NCBI GenBank assembly: GCA_000799755.1 | Contig: JUHI01000022.1 | Location: 48,713-112,712, forward strand | Source: Martinezella tropici | GTDB lineage: Bacteria > Pseudomonadota > Alphaproteobacteria > Rhizobiales > Rhizobiaceae | Length of the DNA stretch: 64,000 bases | Reading direction: 5' to 3' | Shown here: piece after piece, positions 35,461 through 43,428 of the stretch | How the letters are laid out: every line of letters starts with the position of its first letter | Position numbering within the stretch: the first letter of the stretch is position 1 | Notes under the pieces: model-generated | Databases searched by the model: none | Told to the model about the DNA's origin: nothing | Seen by the model: only the letters and a program-made list of their open reading frames with translations | Made by a program: the position numbers and the translations under genes

Positions 35461-36583
35461 TCCCTTCAAGCACGACCGCAGTCCTTCCTTGCGCGGCTTG
35501 CCTGCGCGCTTGAAATCAGTCGTTGCTCTCAGTGCGATTTTGCCTCTGTCAGGTTGCAACATGGTCGTGCTTGCGCCCTCCGGCGACATTGCCATGCAGC
35601 AACGCAATCTCATCCTCATCTCCACGGTCCTGATGCTGCTGATCATCGTGCCGGTTATTGCGCTGACGCTCTTCTTTGCCTGGAAGTACCGACAGTCGAA
35701 CACAAGCGCGACCTACGATCCGGAGTGGCATCATTCGACGAAGCTCGAGCTGGTCATCTGGTCGGCTCCCCTTGCCATCATTATCGCATTGGGATCGGTG
35801 ACCTGGATCGCCACCCATCAACTGGATCCCTATCGGCCGCTCGACCGCATCGCGGCCGGCAAGCCGCTGCCGCCCAACGTCAAACCGGTGACCGTCGAAG
35901 TCGTCGCGCTCGACTGGAAATGGCTGTTTCTCTATCCGGATCTGGGGATAGCAACCGTCAATGAGCTGGCTGCGCCCGTCGACACGCCGATCAATTTCAA
36001 GATTACGGCGACATCCGTCATGAATTCGTTCTTCGTCCCGGCACTTGCCGGGCAAATCTATGCCATGCCCGGCATGGAGACGAAGCTGCATGCGGTTATC
36101 AACCGGCCCGGCGAATATCAGGGCTTTTCGGCCAATTACAGCGGCGCCGGCTTCTCGAATATGCGCTTCCGCTTTCACGGCCTTACCCCGGCGGACTTCG
36201 ATGCCTGGGTGCAGAAGGCGCGCGCCCAAGGTAGTTCCTTCGGTCGCTCCGAATATCTGAAGCTCGAACAGCCGAGCGAGAAGGAGCCGGTTCGGTACTT
36301 TTCGCATCTCGATCCGCAGCTCTACGACGCCATTCTCAACATGTGCGTCGACCAGTCGAAGATGTGCGTGAACGAGATGATGCGCATCGACGCAAATGGC
36401 GGCGGCGGCATGGAAGGGATCAACAACGTTATCCGCCTGGCAAACAAGAGCGACCCTTGGAACAAAACGCCGGTTCGGCCCACCAAGCCTTTCGTTGCCG
36501 CACTCTGCACGCCGATGGGGACCGGACCGGGCGGCAGCGTCGAGACCGGTGCGGCGCCTCTCGCCAAGACCCGGATCGACTAG
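35441..36583 (+). CDS. cyoA: Quinol oxidase subunit II (CyoA), orphan
   Basis: This lipoprotein is 380 residues from ATG 35441, which has GGAGG five bases upstream and overlaps the PCuAC gene by 20 bp. It has a lipobox LPLSGC (Cys39), two membrane helices (LILISTVLMLLIIVPVIALTL; LELVIWSAPLAIIIALGSV) and the cupredoxin domain with VVALDWKWLFLYPD and FVPALAGQIYAMPGM. The CuA Cys ligands are absent, as in quinol oxidases. Subunits I, III and IV (cyoBCD) do not follow. Instead SCO and CopC genes do. It either pairs with subunits encoded elsewhere or has been adopted by the copper system. Confidence 0.88.
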   Translation: MPAITNSPFKHDRSPSLRGLPARLKSVVALSAILPLSGCNMVVLAPSGDIAMQQRNLILISTVLMLLIIVPVIALTLFFAWKYRQSNTSATYDPEWHHSTKLELVIWSAPLAIIIALGSVTWIATHQLDPYRPLDRIAAGKPLPPNVKPVTVEVVALDWKWLFLYPDLGIATVNELAAPVDTPINFKITATSVMNSFFVPALAGQIYAMPGMETKLHAVINRPGEYQGFSANYSGAGFSNMRFRFHGLTPADFDAWVQKARAQGSSFGRSEYLKLEQPSEKEPVRYFSHLDPQLYDAILNMCVDQSKMCVNEMMRIDANGGGGMEGINNVIRLANKSDPWNKTPVRPTKPFVAALCTPMGTGPGGSVETGAAPLAKTRID

Positions 36584-36612
36584 CCCGGCCGCGACCAAGA
36601 AGGAGATACTCC

Positions 36613-37209
36613 ATGTCAAACACATCTCGCTTTGCCAAAATGGCGATCGCCGCCATAGCAGTCATCGCCGCTGGGGCCATCGGCTATGCAACATTCCTGA
36701 TGATGCCGCGAGCGCAGGCTGCTGGCAGCATCGGTACAGCCTTCACGCTCACGGACGACCGTGGACAACAGATTACGGAAAAAGCCCTCGCCGGACATCC
36801 CTCGCTTGTCTATTTCGGCTACACGCATTGCCCGGACGTCTGCCCGACGACGCTCTACGACATGTCGGGCTGGTTCAAGACGCTTGGGCCGCAGGCCGAC
36901 GGGCTCAAGGCCTATTTCTTCTCCGTCGATCCGGAACGCGACACGCCTGAGGTCATGCACAGCTACACCGGCAATTTCACCGACCGGATTACAGGCATCA
37001 CAGGCAATCTCGATGAGATGCAGAAAGTCATCAAGGGCTGGCGGATCTACGCCAAGAAGGTACCCAGTCCGGACGGCGGATACACCATGGATCATACCGC
37101 CTCCGTGCTGCTGGTCGATGCCGGCGGCAACCTTAGAGGCACGATCGCCTATCAGGAAAACAACGATGTCGCCCTGCAGAAGATCCGGAATCTGCTGCTG
37201 CAGAACTAG
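36613..37209 (+). CDS. SCO1/SenC-family copper protein
   Basis: This protein is 198 residues with an N-terminal anchor helix (MAIAAIAVIAAGAIGYATFL) and a thioredoxin fold. The copper motif is CPDVC (Cys73, Cys77), with the third ligand His in MDHTASVLLVD. Family members load copper into the CuA site of cytochrome oxidases or act as thiol reductants. The start has an AAGGAGAT ribosome site. Being next to a CyoA that has no CuA site is unusual. Confidence 0.9.
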   Translation: MSNTSRFAKMAIAAIAVIAAGAIGYATFLMMPRAQAAGSIGTAFTLTDDRGQQITEKALAGHPSLVYFGYTHCPDVCPTTLYDMSGWFKTLGPQADGLKAYFFSVDPERDTPEVMHSYTGNFTDRITGITGNLDEMQKVIKGWRIYAKKVPSPDGGYTMDHTASVLLVDAGGNLRGTIAYQENNDVALQKIRNLLLQN

Positions 37210-37274
37210 TTCCGTGGCGCACAGGCGCCAGCGGAAGACGAGAATTCCGTACGGCCCACCCGCCGGCGGATAGG

Positions 37275-37292
37275 GGCGATCGACCGATCGCC
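37275..37292. terminator. GC-rich 8-bp stem between sco and copC
   Basis: GGCGATCG and CGATCGCC are separated by AC, giving a compact perfect hairpin. It has no T-run. It may attenuate read-through or stabilise the upstream mRNA end, and it could separate copC from the rest of the operon. Confidence 0.35.
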
Positions 37293-37345
37293 GTCACCCG
37301 ATCCGCAGGTTACCCGCGGGTCATCAACATGATGAGGAAATCAGA

Positions 37346-37714
37346 ATGCCCCCGATCAAGAAGTTGCTCCTCGCCGCTGCCGCCATCAGCATCGCTTTCG
37401 CCGGCGAGGCCTTGGCACATGCCCATCTCAAGTCCGCCGTTCCGGCGGTCGACGGCGCCGTCAAGACCGCGCCATCGGAACTCGATCTCACCTTTTCGGA
37501 AGGTCTTAACCTGAAATTCAGCGGCATCAAGGTGACCGGGCCCGATAAAGCGGCGGTCAAGACCGGCGAGGGCATGCTGATGAACGATGGCACCACGCTG
37601 ATGGTGCCCGTGACCGACAAGCTTGCGCCCGGCAAATACACGGTCGAATGGCACGCACTCTCGACGGACGGCCACAAGACCAACGGGACCTATGGTTTCA
37701 CCATCGCACCTTGA
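37346..37714 (+). CDS. copC: CopC-family periplasmic copper protein
   Basis: This protein is 122 residues with a signal peptide ending at GEALA, so the mature chain begins HAHLKSAVP. This gives the N-terminal His of the Cu(II) site. The partner ligands lie in VEWHALSTDGHKTNG near the C-terminus. No Met-rich Cu(I) loop is apparent. CopC usually works with the membrane protein CopD, which is missing here. It ends the copper operon and converges on a TetR gene. Confidence 0.9.
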   Translation: MPPIKKLLLAAAAISIAFAGEALAHAHLKSAVPAVDGAVKTAPSELDLTFSEGLNLKFSGIKVTGPDKAAVKTGEGMLMNDGTTLMVPVTDKLAPGKYTVEWHALSTDGHKTNGTYGFTIAP

Positions 37715-37808
37715 CGTCCGGAAGCCGTCCGCAACGACGCGGGCGGCTTTACCTTCCGGACGATGGCATCCGGCTCGATGTGACGTATCCCGCCAGACGC
37801 TGGCAGAC

Positions 37809-38465
37809 TCAGGCTGAGCCGGAAATAGAACCCTGCAGGAAGATCGCCGCGCACTCCGTCGCGCGGGTTCTGATCTCTTCGTCGTCGGGCGCCGGACGCT
37901 GGCCCAGCATGACGGCCCGCTGCGGTTCCATGGTCATCATGCCCCGGAGGAAGCCGGCGGCAAGGGAGATGTTTTCGATTCTGATCGCTCCCTTGTCGCG
38001 CTGGCTGCGCAGCCAGCCTTCAAAGACTGCGGTCGTGGCGACGATCGCCCGCTGATAGAACGATGCCGCGATCTCCGGAAAACGATCGGCCTCGGCAATG
38101 GCGAGGCGATTGATGGCGATCGTTTCCGGGTCCAGCGCCAGGCGACCATAGGCAATCAGGATCTGTTCGAGCCCATGGTGTAAATCCGGGTGCTTGAGCA
38201 GCCCTTGATCGACTTCGACGTTGAAACGGCCAATGCGATCCGTAATCACCGCATTGAAGATCTCGCCCTTGCTTTCGAACAGCCGGTAGACCGTCTTCGT
38301 CGAGACGCCGGCTTCCTGAGCGATGTCGTTGATGCAGGACGAAGCATAACCCGCCTCCAGAAAATGTTTGCGCGCGGACGAAAGCACGATCGCTCGGGTG
38401 TCGTCATCGCAGCGGACCTGAGGGCGCCCCCTTGGGCGTTTCGTGGTTTTTTGATTTAGGACCAT
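37809..38465 (-). CDS. TetR-family repressor of the EmrAB-type pump
   Basis: This regulator is 218 residues from ATG 38465 (a longer frame crosses the operator). The N-terminal HTH reads INDIAQEAGVSTKTVYRLFE (residues about 40-60) after a basic RPRGRPQV arm. The C-terminal domain is a TetR ligand domain of the AefR-like type. It is divergent from the emrA-like gene. A 15-bp inverted repeat starts two bases upstream of its ATG, so it probably represses both itself and the pump. Confidence 0.87.
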   Translation of the reverse strand: MVLNQKTTKRPRGRPQVRCDDDTRAIVLSSARKHFLEAGYASSCINDIAQEAGVSTKTVYRLFESKGEIFNAVITDRIGRFNVEVDQGLLKHPDLHHGLEQILIAYGRLALDPETIAINRLAIAEADRFPEIAASFYQRAIVATTAVFEGWLRSQRDKGAIRIENISLAAGFLRGMMTMEPQRAVMLGQRPAPDDEEIRTRATECAAIFLQGSISGSA

Positions 38466-38466
38466 A

Positions 38467-38523
38467 GATATTTTCCAAAATCTAGTTGACTTGCACTTTA
38501 TAGCGCTTATTTTGGAAAATATC
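38467..38523. promoter_or_regulatory. TetR operator and emrA promoter
   Basis: GATATTTTCCAAAAT (38467-38481) and ATTTTGGAAAATATC (38509-38523) are perfect 15-bp inverted copies. A third half-like copy TTTCCAAAAT lies at 38528-38537. The promoter TTGACT (38486-38491) - N16 - TATTTT (38508-38513) for emrA sits between and into the arms. Each arm is itself a near-palindrome (ATTTTCCAAAAT), so two dimers may bind. Confidence 0.75.
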
Positions 38524-38588
38524 AAGTTTCCAAAATGAACTTGGCCGCTACCCCTGCCCGGCAGCGACCGTCTGTCAGGAGCAAGTAC

Positions 38589-39782
38589 ATGGCTAACAAT
38601 CTGCATATCGTGACACCCGAAGGGGCCTCCGGCAAAACGCAGGAGAGCATCGAGTCAAAGGCCAAGGACGGATTAGTCGCCGATCCCCGTCCCGAAGCGC
38701 CGAAGGGCGAGGCAAGCGCCAACACGACAACGGGTCGTGGCAAGACGCCCCGCCGACTGATGTACGGCGCCGGCCTGATCGCCATCATCGCCGCGGCGGG
38801 CTATTACGGGCACGACTACTGGCAAAACGGCCGCTTCGAGATATCGACCGACGATGCCTACGTGCAGGCGGACAACAGCGCAATCGCCCCGAAAATCTCC
38901 GGCTATCTGGCCGAGGTCCTGGTCAAGGACAACGAGGTCGTCAAGGCCGGCCAGCCACTCGCGCGCATCGACGATCGCGATTTCCGCGCAGCGCTCGACC
39001 AGGCCAGAGCCGATGTCGCCGCAGCGCAGGCAACGATAGAGGCCGATCAGGCCTCGCTCGATATCCAGCAATCGACGATCGCCGCGGCCCGTGCGACACT
39101 GGACGTGGACAAGGCGAATGAGACTTTCGCCGAACAGAACAACAAACGCTATACCAGCCTTGCCTCAAACGGCTATGCGGCCGTGCAGACGGCACAGCAG
39201 GCAGCCTCGCAAATCGCCTCGGCCCAGGCCACCATCGTCAGGGACACCGCGACGCTGGAAGGCGCCATCAAGCAGGTCGCGCTCCTGAAGGCCCAGGTCG
39301 CACAGGCAAATGCCGCTCTGCAGAAAAACCTGGCAATCCAGCATCAGGCCGAATTGAACCTCTCCTATGCGACGATCGTCGCCCCGGTCGATGGCACCAT
39401 CGGCAATCGCACCCTGCGCATCGGTCAGTATGTTCAGGCCGGAACGCAGCTGATGTCGCTGGTGCCGACCGATCAGGCCTATGTCGTCGCCAACTACAAG
39501 GAGACGCAGCTGACGGATGTTCATCCCGGCCAGCCTGTCGATATCGAAGTCGACATGTTCCCGGGCAAGGTCTTCCACGGTCACGTCGACAGCCTCGCGC
39601 CAGCGAGCGGCCAGGAATTCGCACTGCTGCCGCCGGACAATGCCACCGGCAACTTCACCAAGGTCGTGCAACGAATCCCGGTGAGAATAGCTCTGGACCC
39701 GCAGACCATGGATAGCGGTGAGCTGCGCCCCGGAATGTCCGTCGAGCCGAGCATCAACACGAAAGCAGGCGCCGCGCACTAA
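38589..39782 (+). CDS. emrA: EmrA/HlyD-family efflux adaptor
   Basis: This adaptor is 397 residues from ATG 38589, with AGGAG seven bases upstream; an ATG at 38535 lies in the operator. A charged cytoplasmic tail of about 55 residues precedes the anchor helix (GLIAIIAAAGYYGHDYW). Then come the lipoyl halves (EVLVKDNEVVKAGQPLARID) and a long coiled coil. The second lipoyl/barrel part contains the typical TIVAPVDGTIGNRTLRIGQY. It connects the EmrB-type pump 24 bp downstream to an outer-membrane channel. Confidence 0.9.
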   Translation: MANNLHIVTPEGASGKTQESIESKAKDGLVADPRPEAPKGEASANTTTGRGKTPRRLMYGAGLIAIIAAAGYYGHDYWQNGRFEISTDDAYVQADNSAIAPKISGYLAEVLVKDNEVVKAGQPLARIDDRDFRAALDQARADVAAAQATIEADQASLDIQQSTIAAARATLDVDKANETFAEQNNKRYTSLASNGYAAVQTAQQAASQIASAQATIVRDTATLEGAIKQVALLKAQVAQANAALQKNLAIQHQAELNLSYATIVAPVDGTIGNRTLRIGQYVQAGTQLMSLVPTDQAYVVANYKETQLTDVHPGQPVDIEVDMFPGKVFHGHVDSLAPASGQEFALLPPDNATGNFTKVVQRIPVRIALDPQTMDSGELRPGMSVEPSINTKAGAAH

Positions 39783-39805
39783 AACTGCCGGCGGGAGCCC
39801 CCACC

Positions 39806-41401
39806 ATGTCAACGACTACAATGGACGGCCGTCCGATGCCGGCCGCTGCGGCACAGCCGCGCGCATCGACAAGAGAGTGGATCGCAGTGTTGGCCGGCAT
39901 GATCGGCGCCTTCATGGCGATCCTGAACATCCAGATCACCAATGCCTCGCTTCTCGACATCGAGGGCGGCATCGGCACGGGTGTAGACAATGGCGCCTGG
40001 ATTTCGACATCCTATCTCATCGGCGAAATCGTCGTCATTCCGCTCACGGCCTATTTCAGCAGTGTCTTCTCGTTTCGCCGTTATATTCTCGTGAATTCGG
40101 TGCTGTTTCCGCTGTTTTCGCTGTCCTGCGCCTTCGCGCACGATCTCGGCACGATGATCGTGCTGCGCGGCCTGCAGGGTTTTGCCGGCGGCGTGCTGAT
40201 CCCGATGGCCTTCACCATGGTGCTGACGAAGCTTCCGAAGCCGCAGCAACCGTTGGGGCTGGCGATCTTCGCGCTATCGGTCACCTTCGCACCGGCCATC
40301 GGCCCGACAATCGGCGGCTATCTCACTGAAAACTACGGCTGGCAGACAATCTTCTTCATCAATGCCGGACCGAGCGCCATCATGGTGGTGGCGCTTGCCC
40401 TGACGCTGGACAAGCAGCCGATGCAGCTCAAACTGCTGCGCGAAGGCGACTGGGCCGGCATCGTCACGATGGCCATCGGCCTGTCGGCGCTGCAGACAGT
40501 GCTTGAAGAAGGCAACAAGGACGATTGGTTCTCCTCGCCTTTCATCGTTCGCCTGAGCATCGTCGCAGCCGTGTTCCTGACGCTCTTCATCATCATCGAG
40601 CTCAAGGTTTCCAAGCCGCTGGTGAAATTGCAGCTGCTGAAGCAGAGAAACTTCGGGCTTGGCGTGCTTGCGAACATCCTCATCGGCGTCGCGCTGTTCG
40701 GAACCGTCTATATCCTGCCGCAATATCTTGGCCAGGTGCAGAAGTACAATGCCGAGCAGATCGGCAACGTTCTGGCCTGGACGGGTCTGCCGCAACTGCT
40801 TCTGATCCCGCTGGTTCCGCTGATGATGAAGCGGGTGGATGTGCGCTGGCTGGCCTTTTTCGGCATAGCGGTCTTTGCGCTCAGCTGCTTCATGAACGTC
40901 ACGCTTTCGGCCGACAATGCCGGCGATCAGTTCTTCTTCCCGAACATCGTCCGTGCAATCGGCCAGGCCTTCGTCATCACGCCCGTCACCGCGATCACGA
41001 CCGCCGGTATTGCTCCGGCCGACGCAGCCGCCGCCTCGGGCCTGACGAATATGCTGCGCAATCTCGGCGGCGCGGTGGGCACGGCCTCCCTCGGCACCAT
41101 TCTGACGAAGCGCGAACAGTTTCACTCCAACATCATCGGTCAATCCGTGACCCTCGCCCGCGATGAGGTTCGCGAACGCATCGACCAGATGACCGGCTAC
41201 TTCCTGTCGCATGGTGTCTCGGACCATCAGGTGGCCCAGCAGAAGGCAGTGATCGCCCTCGGCCAGATCATCAAGAGACAAGCGCTGATCATGGGCTTCA
41301 GCGACACCTTCGCCGTTATCGGCGTCGTCCTCGCCATTGCCGCGATCACCGTGCTGTTCACCAAGCGCCCTCAGGCAGGTGGCGGCGCTGGCGCTCACTA
41401 A
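39806..41401 (+). CDS. emrB: DHA2-family multidrug MFS pump (EmrB type)
   Basis: This 531-residue MFS protein has the 14-helix DHA2 layout. Motif-like sequences are NIQITNASLLDIEGGIG in helix 1, WISTSYLIGEIVVIPLTAYF near residue 65 and the motif C region ALSVTFAPAIGPTIGGYLTE near 155. It uses the proton gradient to export hydrophobic compounds with the upstream adaptor. The pair is controlled by the divergent TetR gene. The ~290 bp after it hold no convincing gene. Confidence 0.9.
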   Translation: MSTTTMDGRPMPAAAAQPRASTREWIAVLAGMIGAFMAILNIQITNASLLDIEGGIGTGVDNGAWISTSYLIGEIVVIPLTAYFSSVFSFRRYILVNSVLFPLFSLSCAFAHDLGTMIVLRGLQGFAGGVLIPMAFTMVLTKLPKPQQPLGLAIFALSVTFAPAIGPTIGGYLTENYGWQTIFFINAGPSAIMVVALALTLDKQPMQLKLLREGDWAGIVTMAIGLSALQTVLEEGNKDDWFSSPFIVRLSIVAAVFLTLFIIIELKVSKPLVKLQLLKQRNFGLGVLANILIGVALFGTVYILPQYLGQVQKYNAEQIGNVLAWTGLPQLLLIPLVPLMMKRVDVRWLAFFGIAVFALSCFMNVTLSADNAGDQFFFPNIVRAIGQAFVITPVTAITTAGIAPADAAAASGLTNMLRNLGGAVGTASLGTILTKREQFHSNIIGQSVTLARDEVRERIDQMTGYFLSHGVSDHQVAQQKAVIALGQIIKRQALIMGFSDTFAVIGVVLAIAAITVLFTKRPQAGGGAGAH

Positions 41402-41689
41402 GCCAGCCGGCTTCAGGCGCACGCAATGACGCGAGCATACGAACGAGGCGTGCGCCTCCGCCATGAAGATCATGCGGTGCCTCGATGGCGTTCGGAAACT
41501 TCCGGGCGCCATCGTTCGATTCCTGCCTAGCCTGCCGAGCGGAGACAAAGAGGCGACAGCGGATCATCACGATCAGCTTGCTCCATGCACGAGCCGAGGC
41601 CGCGCACTGTCTTGGCCGGAAGATAGGAGAAACGGTGAACTGAAGAGGCAAATCGCTGCTGTGCTGGGATCTTCAGGCGCCCGAGACGG

Positions 41690-41782
41690 CTACCTGTTCA
41701 TGTCTTCGACCACCCAGCGAAAAAATAAAAGTATGACGGCAGCAAATAGTAATAACTGCATCAGTTTAGGTATATCAAGCAT
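41690..41782 (-). CDS. Possible 30-residue single-helix membrane protein
   Basis: An ATG at 41782 opens a 30-codon frame ending TAG at 41690. The product has a polar start (MLDIPKLMQ), one hydrophobic helix (LLLFAAVILLFF) and a charged end (RWVVEDMNR), following the positive-in pattern. An AGAGAG element lies about seven bases upstream and a 13-bp palindrome CTGCATCATGCAG (41806-41818) lies a little further up. I do not recognise the family. The frame lies in otherwise empty, AT-rich sequence. Coding is plausible but unproven. Confidence 0.45.
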   Translation of the reverse strand: MLDIPKLMQLLLFAAVILLFFRWVVEDMNR

Positions 41783-42090
41783 ATCATAGCTCTCTAATTT
41801 AAACGCTGCATCATGCAGACAAGCTACAATATCGGGGTATGTATTAATTATCTTCTATGGTCGCGCAGCATAAATTATGATTAATACACAGTTAATCTAG
41901 TTTATACACCATAATCATTTGAAATTCAGATCTACACTACACTCAATACGCGCTGCCACGTCAGGTTGGGCAAGTGACACTATACCCGTTCGAAGCAATT
42001 CCGGCACGACGCGGAGCAACCTTTGTCGCGAACTACGCGAAAACAAGACGATAGGGCATTTCGGCAATCCCGTCTAAAAGCGGAGATACT
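41783..42090. other. AT-rich gap before the dctD-like gene
   Basis: No gene is seen in this 308-bp stretch. It contains the palindrome CTGCATCATGCAG (41806-41818) and the inverted repeat GATTAA/TTAATC (41879-41884, 41892-41897). The low GC content contrasts with the surroundings and would fit a promoter region for the 30-codon frame at 41690-41782, or a decayed insertion. Confidence 0.4.
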
Positions 42091-43428
42091 CTAATTCACT
42101 CCGCTTCCGCCATGTGAACCATCTCGTTTACGATAGGCCGATGGATTAATGCCGTGGCGCTGCAGACGGGCATAGAGGCTGCGACGCGGCAGCTTCAGTG
42201 CCTGTGCGACGTCTGCGATATCTCCTTCAAACCGCTCCAGCGTGGCCCGCAGAACGTTCACCTCGAACTGGTCCATCTGATCGGAGAGCCCCAGTTCCGG
42301 GGGCGGCCGGATCTGAGCGGAGGCAAGCCCAAGCGCCACCTGTGTCGCATAGTTGCGCAGTTCTCGGACATTGCCCGGCCAATCGTCCGTCAGAAATCGT
42401 GCTTCCATGGCGGCGTCGATGGGCGGACGCGGCACGCCGAGCTGGCGCGCCGTCTCGTCGAGAAAAGCGCTGAACAGCAACCCTATGTCGGCGCGACGCT
42501 CCCGCAGCGGGGGAATGCGAATTCGCACGGTTTCCAACCGATAGAGCAGATCGGCGCGAAAACGATCTTCGGCGACGAAAGAATGCAGATCGCTCTTCGT
42601 GGCCGCCACAATGCGCAGATCGACGGGAGCCGGCTCGCCGCCCGCAGAGGGCAGCTCGCGCTCTTCGACAACACGCAGAAGCCGCCCCTGCAGCAAGGAT
42701 GACATACTGTCGATCTCGTCGAGAAACAGCGTGCCGCGATCGGCCTCGGCAATGCGCCCTCGCCGGACACGGTTTCCGAACAAAGTTTCGTCGGCGATCG
42801 CGTCCGGCAGGGCAGCGCAATCGACCGCAACGAAGCTGCGGCCACGCCGCCTGCTCCAGCGATGGATGAGACGGGCAACGAGCTCCTTGCCGGTGCCCGT
42901 TTCGCCTTCGACCAGAACATCCACATCAGCGCTTGCGACTTGCCGGATCGTTTCACGCAATCGTGCCATGACCGCCGACTGGCCGAGAAGCGGCGACGCA
43001 TCCTCGGCCTCGGCGGCGGCCTGCCGCAAACGCCGATTTTCCAGCACCAGCCGGCGCGTCTCCAGCGCCCGCCGCACCGACGCGATCAGATGATCGGTGG
43101 CGAAGGGCTTGGCGATGAAATCATAGGCGCCCTGCTTCAACGCGCCGACCGCCATGGCGATATCCCCATGACCAGTCATCAGGATGACGGGCAAATCCGG
43201 GTCTCGCGCCAACACTGCTTCCAGCAGATCGTGCCCATCGATGCGCGGCAAACGGATATCGCTGACGATCACGCCCGGCAACGTGGTCGCAAGGCTCGCC
43301 AGCGCCGACTGCCCGTCGCCGTGGGTTTCAACTTCGAAGCCGGCGATGACGAAGGAATCGGCAAGCGCGGCATTGAAGGGGCCGTCATCTTCGACCAGGA
43401 GAACTTTCTGCTGTGATTGTAGGGTCAT
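42091..43428 (-). CDS. DctD-like response regulator lacking the GAFTGA loop
   Basis: This 445-residue NtrC-family response regulator has a receiver (phospho-acceptor Asp57, Lys107), an AAA+ domain (Walker A GETGTGKE at 175-182, Walker B LFLDE at 234-238) and a C-terminal FIS-type HTH (IADVAQALKLPRRSLYARLQ). Where family members have LFGH..GAFTGA..RR.G, this protein reads TLFGNRVRRGRIAEA (215-229). The sigma-54-contacting L1 loop is cleanly deleted without a frameshift. It therefore may not activate sigma-54 polymerase and could act as a sigma-70 activator or repressor. It overlaps the sensor gene by 4 bp. Confidence 0.9.
   Translation of the reverse strand: MTLQSQQKVLLVEDDGPFNAALADSFVIAGFEVETHGDGQSALASLATTLPGVIVSDIRLPRIDGHDLLEAVLARDPDLPVILMTGHGDIAMAVGALKQGAYDFIAKPFATDHLIASVRRALETRRLVLENRRLRQAAAEAEDASPLLGQSAVMARLRETIRQVASADVDVLVEGETGTGKELVARLIHRWSRRRGRSFVAVDCAALPDAIADETLFGNRVRRGRIAEADRGTLFLDEIDSMSSLLQGRLLRVVEERELPSAGGEPAPVDLRIVAATKSDLHSFVAEDRFRADLLYRLETVRIRIPPLRERRADIGLLFSAFLDETARQLGVPRPPIDAAMEARFLTDDWPGNVRELRNYATQVALGLASAQIRPPPELGLSDQMDQFEVNVLRATLERFEGDIADVAQALKLPRRSLYARLQRHGINPSAYRKRDGSHGGSGVN

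Noticed and set aside
41463..41789. A 108-codon frame after the EmrB-type gene
   Set aside because: It has unusual Ser/Asn-rich ending, no ribosome site and no motif. The short minus-strand membrane frame explains the region better.
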